NCBI RefSeq assembly: GCF_024204665.1
Contig: NZ_CP100355.1
Location: forward strand, 2,399,451-2,463,450
Length of the DNA stretch: 64,000 nucleotides
DNA from: Natronosalvus rutilus
GTDB lineage: Archaea; Halobacteriota; Halobacteria; Halobacteriales; Natrialbaceae
Direction: 5' to 3'
The stretch's first letter is position 1. Each line of letters begins with the position of its first letter. The notes below the pieces were generated by a model. The model was not told the DNA's origin, ran no database searches, and worked only from the letters and a program-made list of their open reading frames with translations. This document shows positions 34,222-44,193 of the stretch, one piece after another. The position numbers and the translations under genes were made by a program.

Positions 34222-35169
34222 TTACGCCTCGAGAGAGGTCGACTCGTTCTGGCTCTCGAGTCGTTCGAGGTACCGTTCGACGCGATCGCGATCGTCGCTC
34301 GAGAGTTCGACGAGAGGTTCGCGGACGGGACCGCCGGCCATTCCCTGTAACTCCTGTCCGTACTTCACCACCGGTACGTTCTTCGCCGAACTGAACGCGG
34401 ACCCGCCGCCGTGTTCTTCCCTGAAATCTTCGAACGGTCGGAGCGCGTTCTTGAGCTGTCTGGCGCGACCCCAGTCGCCGGCCGAGAGCGCCTCGTCGAG
34501 CGCCAGAACTGGTTTCGGGACGAAGTTCCCGATTCCGGTGGTGAACCCGTCGGCACCCTCGATGGCGTACGCGAGTGCGTATCGCTCGGCCACGCCGTTG
34601 AGCCACTCGACGTCTCCCGAGACCGTCTGGACCAGCCGGGAGAACAATTTGACGTCGTTGACGGCGTACTTCACGGCAACGACGTTGTCGATCGTCGAGA
34701 GTTCGTCGAGCACCGTCTCGCTGAGCAGGTCGCCGCGCTTGTACAGGACGATTCCGAGGTCCGTGGCCGCTGTGAGCGTGCGGTAGTACTCGATCAACCC
34801 CTGCTCGTGGATGTAGGTGTGTCTCGGGTACATGACCATGACGGCGTCGACTCCGGCCGCTTCGTACGCCTCGATCAGTTCGACGGCGTTCTTCGCGCTG
34901 CCGCCGACGCCACCGACGACCGTCGCGTCGTCGGGGAGGGCGTCGACCGTCGACCGGATCACGTCGATTCGTTCGTCCTGGGAGAGCGAGTAGTACTCGC
35001 CTGTGTTTCCACAGGGGATGAACGTTCGAGCCCCGGCGTCGTAGAGCGTCCGAGCGTTTTGCTCGATTTTCTTGTGGAGTACTCGATCACGATCGGCACT
35101 AAACGGGGTCGGTGTCGTGAACGCTACGCTTTGCAAACTCTCGCGTAAGTCACCGTATGCGGTAGCCAT
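34222..35169 (-). CDS. DapA/KdgA-family aldolase or dehydratase (KdgD-like)
   Basis: A 315-residue TIM-barrel Schiff-base enzyme. CGNTGEYYSLSQDER (about residues 47-61) is the substrate-phosphate/carboxylate loop, LYKRGD (about 137-142) has the active Tyr, and AVKYAVND (about 160) the Schiff-base Lys. The LYKRGD wording is closer to 5-keto-4-deoxyglucarate dehydratase than to dihydrodipicolinate synthase. Possible reactions are cleavage of 2-keto-3-deoxygluconate, or formation of 2-oxoglutarate semialdehyde. The ATG at 35169 (MATAYGDLRE) is preferred to 35193. Confidence 0.82.
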   Translation of the reverse strand: MATAYGDLRESLQSVAFTTPTPFSADRDRVLHKKIEQNARTLYDAGARTFIPCGNTGEYYSLSQDERIDVIRSTVDALPDDATVVGGVGGSAKNAVELIEAYEAAGVDAVMVMYPRHTYIHEQGLIEYYRTLTAATDLGIVLYKRGDLLSETVLDELSTIDNVVAVKYAVNDVKLFSRLVQTVSGDVEWLNGVAERYALAYAIEGADGFTTGIGNFVPKPVLALDEALSAGDWGRARQLKNALRPFEDFREEHGGGSAFSSAKNVPVVKYGQELQGMAGGPVREPLVELSSDDRDRVERYLERLESQNESTSLEA

Positions 35170-35364
35170 AGCAGACGTATTAGAAACTCCCATTCATTAT
35201 TGTTCCGGTCAGATCGAGTTTCGAAGCAGACGGATCCCGCAGTGACACGCCTTGGAGACGGGTATGTGTACTCGAGCGCGCGCCCGTCGGCGCCGTTGGC
35301 ACGATGACACCTTGCCGGCGTTTCGAGCAGCAATTATAAGTCGAGATGGTCGTAACTGCTTACC

Positions 35365-36516
35365 ATGTCGTCGAAAGATCGCAGGGAGCGCGCCGAGGCG
35401 GTTCGTACCGCCGTCGAGTCGAACCCGGAGGCGGTCGACGTCGACGAACTCGCCGATCTCCTCGTGTCCAAATCCAGGGAGGCCCGCCGGACCGCGTTCG
35501 AGGCCTATCAGGCCCTCGTCTCGGACCGACCGTCGGTCGCCGACGACGTCGGTGCCCGCCTCGAGACCCACCTCACTGACGACGCGGCCGACGTTCGCGA
35601 GCGAGCGGCGTTGACGACTGCCGCGTTCGCCGACGAACATTCTGGCGTCGTCGACGGGTTGGTCCCTGCGCTCAGATCGATCGGCATCGATCCGGCCGAG
35701 CCCGGGCGAGAGGCGGCCATCGTCGCTATCGCAAAACTCGCACACGTGCGGCCCGCATCGATCACCCCTGCAGTCGATGCCCTCGTCGCAATCTGTGACG
35801 ATCCGGTTTCCACACCCGCGTCGGCTCGAGACGAAGGTGGCGGCCCCGGTAAATCGGACGCGGCGGCGGCACTACAGCCGGAACGAGAGCGACGCGATCA
35901 GGCGCGCCTCCACGCGATCGCGGCGCTCACACTGCTCGCCGCCGACGATCCGGCAGCCGTCCGATCCGCCGCGCCGTCGATCGCCTCCCTCCTCGAGGAC
36001 GACCACCACCTGATTCGCGCCGGCGCCTGCGAGGTGCTCGAGGACCTCGCGACGGCGTATCCGGCGTCCGTCGAGCCGTTCACACCCGAGCTGGCCGAAC
36101 GGGCGGCTACTGACACGAAACACCCAGTTCCGTGGCGCGCGGCGGATGCTCTCGTCGCCCTCGACGCCGAACGAGCCGAGTGCGTCGGTGAGGCGGTGGC
36201 CCCGTTCGCGAGCGACCTGTCCCGATTTCTCGAGTCGTCGGACGCCGATCGGCGGCGGGCGGGCGTCGCGTTGGTCGCCGACGCGGCGTTGGCTCGGCCG
36301 GAATCACTCGAGTCGATGCGCCCGACGCTTCGAGACTTGCTCTCGGACGACGACGCGTTCGTCCGGATGAATGCAGTAATTGGCCTCGGCGCCGCCGGGA
36401 CCGATAGCGATCGGGCGACCGTCGCCGACCTCGCCGACTCGGACCCTGACGAACGGGTTCGAGAGACCGCTATCCGCGTCTGTGGACGGTTCGACGGGTC
36501 ACCTGGAAGCGAGTAG
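35365..36516 (+). CDS. HEAT-repeat protein
   Basis: 383 residues made of about nine alpha-helical pairs with the alternating pattern typical of HEAT/PBS-lyase repeats (for example VRERAALTTAAFAD, IRAGACEVLEDLA, VRMNAVIGLGAAG). A low-complexity stretch around residues 155-180 (Gly/Ala/Glu/Arg) separates two blocks. It likely forms a protein-binding solenoid; the partner is unknown. A TTATAAG TATA box at 35333-35340 lies 25 bases upstream of the ATG. Confidence 0.82.
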   Translation: MSSKDRRERAEAVRTAVESNPEAVDVDELADLLVSKSREARRTAFEAYQALVSDRPSVADDVGARLETHLTDDAADVRERAALTTAAFADEHSGVVDGLVPALRSIGIDPAEPGREAAIVAIAKLAHVRPASITPAVDALVAICDDPVSTPASARDEGGGPGKSDAAAALQPERERRDQARLHAIAALTLLAADDPAAVRSAAPSIASLLEDDHHLIRAGACEVLEDLATAYPASVEPFTPELAERAATDTKHPVPWRAADALVALDAERAECVGEAVAPFASDLSRFLESSDADRRRAGVALVADAALARPESLESMRPTLRDLLSDDDAFVRMNAVIGLGAAGTDSDRATVADLADSDPDERVRETAIRVCGRFDGSPGSE

Positions 36517-36579
36517 CCATCCTCGTCACCGACCACCTCGGGAAGATCCAACGGAAGTCACTGTTGCCACGCAGACAAA

Positions 36580-36588
36580 GTTTATATA
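36580..36588 (+). promoter_or_regulatory. TATA box for the transporter ATPase gene
   Basis: GTTTATATAG, a strong haloarchaeal TATA box about 95 bases before the ATG at 36683, which would leave a leader of about 70 bases. Confidence 0.55.
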
Positions 36589-36682
36589 GCTCATATTCAA
36601 ACACGTACCTCAGGAAGACGAACGCAGTGAACACCGATAACACGCAACTTATCACGACCGAAATCAGATCGATGGTAACGAA

Positions 36683-38857
36683 ATGACACAGTCTAAATCC
36701 GAACTCGAGTATCGAAAGGCTACCGAGGAACCGATTCTGGAGGCACGCGACGTGTCCGTAACGTTCGACATGGATCGGGGAACCTCCCGTGTCCTCGATA
36801 ACGTCAGCTTCGACGTCCACCGCGACGAGATGCTCGGCATCATCGGCGAGAGTGGAAGCGGCAAGTCGATGTTCGCCTCGGCGTTGCTCAACGCGGTCGT
36901 CGATCCGGGCGTCGCCACCGGCGAGATCACCTACCGCCCCCCTGGCGAAGAGCCCGTGGACGTCCTCTCGTTGACCGACGACCAGGTCGAGAAGTTCCGC
37001 TGGGAAGAGATCGCGATGGTGTTCCAGGGGGCCATGAGCTCGTTCAACCCGACGATGAAGATCAGGGATCACTTCGAAGAGACGATCCACGCTCACCGGG
37101 CCGACATGGACGAACAGATGGCTCACGCCCGGCAACTTCTCGCAGACCTCTATCTCGACCCGGATCGCGTACTCGACTCCTACCCCCACGAGCTCTCGGG
37201 CGGCATGAAACAGCGCGCGCTTATCGCCCTGAGTCTCGTCCTCGAGCCGCAGGTGCTGGTCATGGACGAGCCGACCGCCGCGCTCGACTTGCTCATGCAG
37301 CGGTCGATCATGAACCTCCTGGACACGCTCCAGGACGAGTACGATCTGACCATCGTCTTCATCACCCACGACCTGCCGCTCGTCGCCGGGTTGGCGGATC
37401 GACTGGCGGTGATGTACGCGTTCGAGTTCGTCGAGTACGGCCCCAGCGAGCAGATCATTCGCGAGGCGGCCCACCCGTACACGCGAGCCTTGCTGAAGTC
37501 CGTCCCGAGCGTCGACGCCCCGCTGGAGGAGATGCACCCGATCGAAGGCGAGAGTCCGGATCCGGTCGACACGCCGGCGGGCTGTTCGTACGCCCCGCGC
37601 TGTCCGATCTCGACGCCGAAGTGTATCGACGAGGACCCGGGGTATCACGACGTCGACGGCGTACAGAAGGCGACGTGTTTCCACTGGGAACAGTCAGCGG
37701 AGGCGATTCCCTACACGCTCGGAACCGAGAACGTCGATGCCCAGTTAGATCAGGTGACGGTCTCCGAGGAAGACGCCGTCGTGTCGCTGACCGACCTCGA
37801 GGTTCACTTCGACCAGTCCGGGTTCATCGACCGGCTCTTCGACAAGGACATGACGGTCCGTGCAGTCGACGACATTTCGCTCGACATCAAGGAGAACGAG
37901 GTTATCGCGCTCGTCGGCGAGTCCGGGTGCGGCAAGACGACGCTCGGGAAGACCGCCATCGGCCTCCAGGAGCCGACGGGTGGAACAGTCGAGTATCGAG
38001 GGCAGGACATCTGGGAGGCCAGACGCGGCAATGGTGAGATCGACTTCGACGAGATTCGGCGCTCGCTGCAGATCATCCATCAGGACCCGGGTAGCTCGCT
38101 CAACCCCACCCGAACCGTTCGGACGAGTCTCTCGGCGCCGTTGAAGCGATGGCGCCCGGACCTCAACGCCACGGATCGGGAGACCGTGGTGTACAACCTT
38201 CTCGAGCGGGTCGGCATGAAGCCGGCAGAGGACTACGCCCTTCGCTATCCCCACCAGCTCTCGGGCGGGGAGAAACAGCGCGTCGTTCTCCTGCGGGCGC
38301 TCCTGATGAGTCCGGACCTCATCCTGGCCGACGAGGCCGTCAGCGCGCTCGACGTTTCGCTCCGCGTGGAGATGATGGACCTGATGCTCAACCTCCAAGA
38401 GATGTTCGATACCTCCTACCTGTTCATCTCTCACGACTTCTCGAACGCGCGGTACCTCACCGAGAAGTCCGGCGGTCGAATCGGGATCATGTACCTGGGT
38501 AACCTCGTCGAAATCGGTCCAGCGGCGGAGATTATTCACGAGCCGAAGCACCCGTACACGAAGGTGCTCCGGTGGGCGACGCCGCCCCTCGACCCGGATG
38601 CGGCGAAGGAGGCCCAGTCGACCAAACCGCCGGTTCGAGAGATCGACATCCCCGATCCGACGGATCCGCCGAGTGGCTGTGAGTTCCACACGCGCTGTCC
38701 GGAGGCCCGGGAAGTCTGCCAGCGCGAGGAACCGGCTCTCTTCGAAACCGACGGCGCCTCGGTTGCGGCCTGTTTCCGGGAGGACGAGACACACGAGTAC
38801 TGGGAGAGCGACCCGCTGTACGACGACGAGTCGGTGTCGGTCGACGAGTTGCACTGA
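36683..38857 (+). CDS. Fused double ABC ATPase (DppD-DppF type)
   Basis: 724 residues with two complete nucleotide-binding domains of the oligopeptide/dipeptide importer class. Domain 1 has Walker A GESGSGKS at about residue 57, signature LSGGMKQRA at about 171 and Walker B VMDEPTA. Domain 2 has Walker A GESGCGKT at about 413, signature LSGGEKQRV at about 530 and LADEAVS. Both end with a Cys-rich C-terminal motif (CSYAPRCP and CEFHTRCP), normal for oligopeptide ATPases that carry an Fe-S-like site. It powers the permeases at 39239 and 40311. Fusion of DppD and DppF is uncommon. Confidence 0.92.
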   Translation: MTQSKSELEYRKATEEPILEARDVSVTFDMDRGTSRVLDNVSFDVHRDEMLGIIGESGSGKSMFASALLNAVVDPGVATGEITYRPPGEEPVDVLSLTDDQVEKFRWEEIAMVFQGAMSSFNPTMKIRDHFEETIHAHRADMDEQMAHARQLLADLYLDPDRVLDSYPHELSGGMKQRALIALSLVLEPQVLVMDEPTAALDLLMQRSIMNLLDTLQDEYDLTIVFITHDLPLVAGLADRLAVMYAFEFVEYGPSEQIIREAAHPYTRALLKSVPSVDAPLEEMHPIEGESPDPVDTPAGCSYAPRCPISTPKCIDEDPGYHDVDGVQKATCFHWEQSAEAIPYTLGTENVDAQLDQVTVSEEDAVVSLTDLEVHFDQSGFIDRLFDKDMTVRAVDDISLDIKENEVIALVGESGCGKTTLGKTAIGLQEPTGGTVEYRGQDIWEARRGNGEIDFDEIRRSLQIIHQDPGSSLNPTRTVRTSLSAPLKRWRPDLNATDRETVVYNLLERVGMKPAEDYALRYPHQLSGGEKQRVVLLRALLMSPDLILADEAVSALDVSLRVEMMDLMLNLQEMFDTSYLFISHDFSNARYLTEKSGGRIGIMYLGNLVEIGPAAEIIHEPKHPYTKVLRWATPPLDPDAAKEAQSTKPPVREIDIPDPTDPPSGCEFHTRCPEAREVCQREEPALFETDGASVAACFREDETHEYWESDPLYDDESVSVDELH

Positions 38858-38912
38858 GTTCGGGCCCGACGGTGGGGCAACTGTTTTCATGCCCCGACGA
38901 ATCGTATGGCAC

Positions 38913-39134
38913 ATGACCGGTAAATACGACAAAAGTTTCCTCGAGCACCTCTGTGACTACGAGCAGGGCTGGCGCTTCCTGTTCACGTTCTCGGTCGGAT
39001 TTCTCGGCCTCTCCGTCCTGTGGCTCGTCGCCGCTGATCCAGGGAGTCCGACCTACGTCGTCACAGTGATGAACGTCGTGGGACTGTCAATCCTCTCCCT
39101 GCTGAGCGGGTTCGTGCTGACCCGGTGTCGGTGA
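38913..39134 (+). CDS. Small membrane protein inside the transporter operon
   Basis: 73 residues from the ATG at 38913, with two transmembrane helices (about 23-41 and 48-68). It is not recognised. An earlier ATG at 38889 is possible. It sits between the ATPase and the first permease, so it may be an accessory subunit. Confidence 0.55.
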   Translation: MTGKYDKSFLEHLCDYEQGWRFLFTFSVGFLGLSVLWLVAADPGSPTYVVTVMNVVGLSILSLLSGFVLTRCR

Positions 39135-39201
39135 CGCGGTGGGCCACGCTGCAAGTTGGTGTCGGCTCGTCGACCGGTCCGAAAATCCACCGGTGGGACA
39201 A

Positions 39202-39210
39202 ACTATATTA
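39202..39210 (+). promoter_or_regulatory. TATA box for the first permease gene
   Basis: AACTATATTA about 30 bases before the ATG at 39239, which implies an almost leaderless transcript separate from the ATPase gene. Confidence 0.6.
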
Positions 39211-39238
39211 GTATTGGGACGACACACGATAGCAGTAC

Positions 39239-40324
39239 ATGAGACAGTATCTAGACCGTACCCGGAACGGGCTCGTCTCGCTCTTCGGCGTGCTCGTCGG
39301 GTTACGCTACTACTGGGAACGCATTGCTCACGCGTTCGTGACGCTTTTCGCGGTGACGACGATCACGTTCGCCCTGTTTCGGCTGATGCCCGGTAGTCCG
39401 GCTGACGCGATGCGCGCGGAGTTCGAGCGTCGGCTGGCAGGACAAGGACAGGCTGCAGATCCCGAAGTTATCGACCAGATGGTTCGAGTTCATACGGGAT
39501 TCGACCCTGACAAACCCATCTACATCCAGTACGTCGAGTATCTACGGGACGTCATCATCTACCAGGACTTCGGCCAGTCGATCCAGTACGGCGACCCGGT
39601 GTTCGACATCCTGTTCGCCGCGATGCCGTGGTCCATCTTCATCAGCGTCTACGGCCTGGCCTTCGGATACACCGCGAACATCCTGCTGGGAGCGGCGATG
39701 GCCTACAAGGAGGGGTCGCGCTTCGACAGCTACTCCACGGTGGGCGCCACGTTCCTCAACTCGGTTCCGTACTACGTCGGCGCATTCTTCTTCCTGGCGT
39801 TCTTCGCGTACGATCTCGGCTGGTTCCCTGGAAGCGGACGATACAGCAGGGGACTCGAACAGGGACTCAATCCCGAGTTCATGTTGAGCATCGTTCACCA
39901 CGGAACGCTCCCAATTATGTCGAGTTTCATCGTCGGTTTCGGGGGTGGTGCGCTCGCGATGCGTGGCAATTCCGTGCGTATTCTAGGTGAAGACTACCTT
40001 CGCGTTGCCAGGTTGCGGGGGATCAGCTCGACTCGTATCGCGACACGGTACGTCGCACGGAACGCGATCTTGCCGCTGTACACCCAGATGATGATCGGCA
40101 TCGCCGCCATCTTCTCGAGCAGCGTCGTTCTCGAGTACATCTTCACGTACCCCGGCGTCGGCTGGTACACTTACGACGCGATCATGCGGCGTGACTATCC
40201 GCTGCTCATGGGATCGTTCCTGTTCTTCACGATCGTCACGCTCATCGGCATCCTCATCGCGGAGTTCACGTACGGAATCGTCGACCCACGGGCAGGTTCA
40301 GGTGATCAGAGTGAAGCATACTGA
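39239..40324 (+). CDS. ABC importer permease, DppB type
   Basis: 361 residues, with an N-terminal helix and five further membrane spans. The EAA loop for ATPase contact is at about residues 244-263 (EDYLRVARLRGISSTR). The first helix with FALFRLMPGSPAD and the large outer loop are typical of DppB/OppB. The gene overlaps the next permease by 14 bases, hence they are translated together. Confidence 0.9.
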   Translation: MRQYLDRTRNGLVSLFGVLVGLRYYWERIAHAFVTLFAVTTITFALFRLMPGSPADAMRAEFERRLAGQGQAADPEVIDQMVRVHTGFDPDKPIYIQYVEYLRDVIIYQDFGQSIQYGDPVFDILFAAMPWSIFISVYGLAFGYTANILLGAAMAYKEGSRFDSYSTVGATFLNSVPYYVGAFFFLAFFAYDLGWFPGSGRYSRGLEQGLNPEFMLSIVHHGTLPIMSSFIVGFGGGALAMRGNSVRILGEDYLRVARLRGISSTRIATRYVARNAILPLYTQMMIGIAAIFSSSVVLEYIFTYPGVGWYTYDAIMRRDYPLLMGSFLFFTIVTLIGILIAEFTYGIVDPRAGSGDQSEAY

Positions 40325-41438
40325 CGAAACGGCAACGGACGGTGGCGAACAGCTCAGCGACGATCAGTTATTCGGCCAACTCGCCGAGGCCGACAGAGTG
40401 CAACTCTCACGGAGAGAACGGTTCGGATTGCTCCTCGACGCGTACGTGCTCACGCCCGGCCGTGTCGCCTGGAGCGACTGGCGGACCCGTATCGGCATCC
40501 TCGTCATCTCGCTGTTCTTACTCACGGGACTTGCCGCGAAGGTATCGACCTCGAACTGGTGGATCCTGGAAGACGTGACGATCGTCGAGTCGCCGGCAAC
40601 GAACCAGGCGCCGACGAATCACCAGCCGTTCGACGGCGGGTTCGCTGCGATCACGGAAGAGGGCGGCTGGATCGATACGACCGCGTCGTTTCCGTGGGTC
40701 GAATTCAACGCACCCCTGGGATCGACCAACTACGGCGAACCGATCGGCCGACAGTTGATCCACTCGACGCCGGACATGATCGAGATGGTCGTGGCGGGCG
40801 CGTTCGTTTCCGTCGGCCTCGCGATACTGATCGGCATCACGGCCGGCTACAAGGGCGGCAAGATCGACTCCGTGCTGATGTCGATCACCGACATCGTGAT
40901 GACGATGCCGGCAATCCCACTGGTCATCGTCATCGCGGCGATCTACCCGCCCCGCGAGGCCTGGCTCGTCGGCGTCATCCTCGCCATCGACGCCTGGCCG
41001 GGACTCGCTCGAGCGCTTCGCTCGCAGGTGCTGACGCTCCGGGAGGAGTCCTACGTGGAGGCGTCTCGAACGATGGGCATCCCGTCGACGACGATCCTGA
41101 GTCGCGACATCACGCCGCAGTTGATGCCGTACATCCTGATCAACGCCGCACAGGCGGGGCGCAGCGTCATCTTCGAGTCCGTCGCGCTGTACTTCCTCGG
41201 TGTGTTGCCGTTCACGACGGCGAACTGGGGGATCATGATGGACACAGCCTACAGCGAAGGGTTCGCGCTGGTCAACATGGCGAACTTCTACCAGATCTTC
41301 TGGCCGATGATGGCGGTCGTCATCATCTCGTTCGGATTGATCCTCTTCTCCCAGGGAATGGACCGCGTGTTCAATCCCCGAATCAGGGCACGACACTCGA
41401 AGAAGGTCGGCACTGGAGGCGAAGACCAGGAACACTGA
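40311..41438 (+). CDS. ABC importer permease, DppC type
   Basis: 375 residues read from a GTG at 40311 (KHTDETATDGGEQL), preceded by the purine-rich AGGTGATC that overlaps the end of the upstream permease; a GTG at 40302 is the alternative. The region TIMVVEAS-type EAA loop (SYVEASRTMGIPSTTI, about residues 240-255) and DppC-like membrane spans are visible. The N-terminus is unusually acidic and long for DppC. Confidence 0.86.
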   Translation: MKHTDETATDGGEQLSDDQLFGQLAEADRVQLSRRERFGLLLDAYVLTPGRVAWSDWRTRIGILVISLFLLTGLAAKVSTSNWWILEDVTIVESPATNQAPTNHQPFDGGFAAITEEGGWIDTTASFPWVEFNAPLGSTNYGEPIGRQLIHSTPDMIEMVVAGAFVSVGLAILIGITAGYKGGKIDSVLMSITDIVMTMPAIPLVIVIAAIYPPREAWLVGVILAIDAWPGLARALRSQVLTLREESYVEASRTMGIPSTTILSRDITPQLMPYILINAAQAGRSVIFESVALYFLGVLPFTTANWGIMMDTAYSEGFALVNMANFYQIFWPMMAVVIISFGLILFSQGMDRVFNPRIRARHSKKVGTGGEDQEH

Positions 41439-41490
41439 CGGACCCCCTCTCAGGCCAGTGTCTCGCTGGTTTCAGTGCTGAGCCAAGATT

Positions 41491-41498
41491 TATATCGG
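41491..41498 (+). promoter_or_regulatory. TATA box TTTATATC
   Basis: Lies 26 bases before the start of the small membrane protein at 41524. Confidence 0.55.
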
Positions 41499-41523
41499 TC
41501 TGTTGTGAAACGTTTGGTACGAG

Positions 41524-41796
41524 ATGTCTACCAAAACGACCACAGATTCGGCTCAGGCGACCGAGCACCTATATCGAGGTCTCAAAGTCCTCCGGGGATC
41601 CCTCCTCCTCTCTACCGTCTTGATCGGGATTATCCTGTTCCTCGTGGCGGTGTTCCTCGAGGTGGTCAACCAGAGTAGCGTGATGCTGACAGAACACGAC
41701 GGCGTTTTTGCGGCGATGTTCGGTGTCTTCGGCATTTCGGCAGTTCTCGCGGGTGGTCTGTCCTACCTCGTGATCAAACTGCTGCAACGTCAGTAG
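41524..41796 (+). CDS. Small two-helix membrane protein in the transporter operon
   Basis: 90 residues with two transmembrane helices (about 27-45 and 63-85) and a hydrophilic N-terminus. Not recognised. It lies between the permeases and the binding protein, in the position where an auxiliary transporter part is plausible. The opposite strand has no credible gene. Confidence 0.6.
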   Translation: MSTKTTTDSAQATEHLYRGLKVLRGSLLLSTVLIGIILFLVAVFLEVVNQSSVMLTEHDGVFAAMFGVFGISAVLAGGLSYLVIKLLQRQ

Positions 41797-41980
41797 GTTC
41801 GAACGGAGCTCAACACGTTACGTAGCCACTCGAGGCTCCACCGTTGATCCTAATTCTCGCTCTCGAGTAATCGGCTCGCACTGAAACGAGTCGCAACGGA
41901 TAACCGGTCGGTACGTCGTCTTTCCGAAGCCATCGAGGGACCGTATCGGCCACGAGTTATTCTAAAGCAACCATGTAGAG

Positions 41981-41988
41981 TTTATTAT
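41981..41988 (+). promoter_or_regulatory. TATA box TTTATTAT
   Basis: Points to transcription starting about 42008, so the ATG at 42029 is the start of the binding protein and the upstream ATG at 41987 lies before the transcript. Confidence 0.6.
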
Positions 41989-42028
41989 GGAAATGTATTT
42001 ATGCTATTGTTCGCAACGTAAGCACCGT

Positions 42029-43921
42029 ATGCCGCAAGGTAACAAAGATGAGACTATCACTTCCGCAGAGGAGTATCTCACTCGTCGGAAGATGATGGCG
42101 GCCGCCTCAGCAATGGTCACCGGTGGCGTTGCCGGGTGCTTCAGCGAGGACACGAGTAACGGCAATGGTGGAAACGGCAATGGTGGAAACGGCAACGGTG
42201 GAAACGGCAATGGTGGAACCGCCACGATCAGAACGTTCATGCAATCGGTTCCCTCCGAACTTAACTGGAATACGTGGGCACCGAGCTACCCGTGGACCCC
42301 GTCGTGGTTGCTCCTCGAACCGGTCCAGCGGTACTACGCCGACGGATCGATGTCCCTCGAGCTCATCGAGGACTGGGAGTACGACGCCGATAGCCAGGAG
42401 CTGACGGTCCATCACAACGAAGAGTTTTCGTGGTGGAACGGCGACGCGGCGACCGCCGAAGACAAGTACTGGTACGGCGAAGTCGCACGCCTGCTCAATC
42501 CGGAATCGAGTGATTTCGCGGCGCTCACCCTCGAGAACAACGGAGGGACGATCGTCCGTGAGTACAAGGAGCCCCAAAACCCCGAACTCGTCGGGAACTG
42601 GCTCGGCGGCTACCTCGGTGAGATGATGCGAGGGCGCCGTGACAAGTTCCGCCCGTGGGCCGAAGAGCTCCAGGATGCGACGACCGACGACGAGCGGGTC
42701 AGCATCGAGGAGCGCATGGGCGAGGAGATGCCGCTCGACATGGACACTTTCATCGAGGAGGGACTCGGTCTCGGTGCGTTCCAGGCCGTCGATTACGACG
42801 ATCAGGGCATCTACTGCGAACTGTACGAGGACCACCCGCACGCTGACAATATCGAGATCGACGAACTCGAGTACGTGCTCGCCTCCGGCGACGCCATCGC
42901 CCAGCAGATGATGGGCGGTGACCTCGACTTCGGGTTCGCACAGCTATCGAACTGGCTCGGGGATCAGAACCCCGATCACATGGAGACGATCGGCGAGTAC
43001 GAGAACACGTTCATGCGGAAGCTCGAGTTCATGATGAACGGGTCGGCCTCCAAACACATCCGGCAAGTCGAGTTCCGGCGAGCAATCGCCCACTTGCTCA
43101 GTCTCGAGGACATCTCCGAGAACTTCGCCACGCCGAACACGGTGCGAACCGCACAGACCGGCCTTCCCGAGGCGGTCACCGAGCAGCGGATGGGCGACTA
43201 CGTCGACGACTTCATCGAGTATCCCGTCGAAGCGGACAACGAGGGGGCAGCGGAACTCCTCAATTCGATCGACTACGAGCAAGACGGCGACAGCTGGGTG
43301 GACGACGAAGGCGAACCCATCTCGCTCGAGATGGTCGTCCCCTCGTGGGCCTCTAACCCCGCTCGTACGGTGGCAGACAAGCTCAACAATTTCGGCTTCG
43401 AGACGGACCTGTCCGTTCTCGAGGGCACGGCGTTCAACGACAACACCGAGGAGAGCATCGACTTCGACCTGTCCATGTTCAACCACGGTGCACTGATCGC
43501 TCACCCGTACGCGTACTTCCGGCCGACCCACGACGCCGGCAACAAACTGGGAACTCAGGACGTCATCGTGAACACGCTGGAGAACGGCGAGAGACGTTCG
43601 CCCTACAGCGGCAAGGAAATCATCGTCGAGCTTCCGGAGGAAGTCGGACAGGAGGACCTCTCGGGATCGACGCAGGAGGTCAACCTGTACGAACTCTTCC
43701 AGGAGTGGTTGTCCGCCGATACCGAAGAACGGAGTCAAGAGATCGCCGAAACGTTCACCTGGTTCTGGAACTTCTATCTCCCCGGAATCGATATGTTCCA
43801 GCCGAGGTCCGGTTCCTGGGGCAACACCGAGAAGTGGGAGTTCGCAACCGACAACAAAGACTGGCAGGCCTACCGTGGCGCATTCCACGCAGCGATGCGC
43901 GGGCACATCTCCCCGAAGTAA
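42029..43921 (+). CDS. Extracellular solute-binding lipoprotein, family 5
   Basis: Binds the imported oligosaccharide or peptide outside the membrane and delivers it to the permeases. 630 residues. It starts at 42029 with MPQGNKDETI, a TRRKMMAAASA twin-arginine signal and a lipobox VAGC at about residue 37. After the anchor comes a flexible linker of repeated Asn-Gly-Gly units (about residues 45-65). The mature part matches SBP family 5 (large alpha/beta, with motifs such as FEWWNGD-like FSWWNGDAATAEDKYW). Peptide or sugar specificity cannot be read directly. Confidence 0.88.
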   Translation: MPQGNKDETITSAEEYLTRRKMMAAASAMVTGGVAGCFSEDTSNGNGGNGNGGNGNGGNGNGGTATIRTFMQSVPSELNWNTWAPSYPWTPSWLLLEPVQRYYADGSMSLELIEDWEYDADSQELTVHHNEEFSWWNGDAATAEDKYWYGEVARLLNPESSDFAALTLENNGGTIVREYKEPQNPELVGNWLGGYLGEMMRGRRDKFRPWAEELQDATTDDERVSIEERMGEEMPLDMDTFIEEGLGLGAFQAVDYDDQGIYCELYEDHPHADNIEIDELEYVLASGDAIAQQMMGGDLDFGFAQLSNWLGDQNPDHMETIGEYENTFMRKLEFMMNGSASKHIRQVEFRRAIAHLLSLEDISENFATPNTVRTAQTGLPEAVTEQRMGDYVDDFIEYPVEADNEGAAELLNSIDYEQDGDSWVDDEGEPISLEMVVPSWASNPARTVADKLNNFGFETDLSVLEGTAFNDNTEESIDFDLSMFNHGALIAHPYAYFRPTHDAGNKLGTQDVIVNTLENGERRSPYSGKEIIVELPEEVGQEDLSGSTQEVNLYELFQEWLSADTEERSQEIAETFTWFWNFYLPGIDMFQPRSGSWGNTEKWEFATDNKDWQAYRGAFHAAMRGHISPK

Positions 43922-44193
43922 CCGTAGTAACGACTGGACGAGCGATTCACCCTTTTTGACGCTGATCGATGCAGACGGGACCGCACGGTTCATCTGCAAC
44001 ACTGCCACACTCGAGTCGTCTTCGAGTTTCGTCGAAGTCAATGCCGAGTACTGTTCCGTGATTGTCCGTCTTGAGTACGATAGCCAGCCGCGACGATGAT
44101 AACCGGAGCCGTGCTTGAGAGCCGAACCGAACGCTCATACGACAGTTCGGGTGACGAAAAACCGTATCCAACCGAACGACGCCCCGAGGACCC

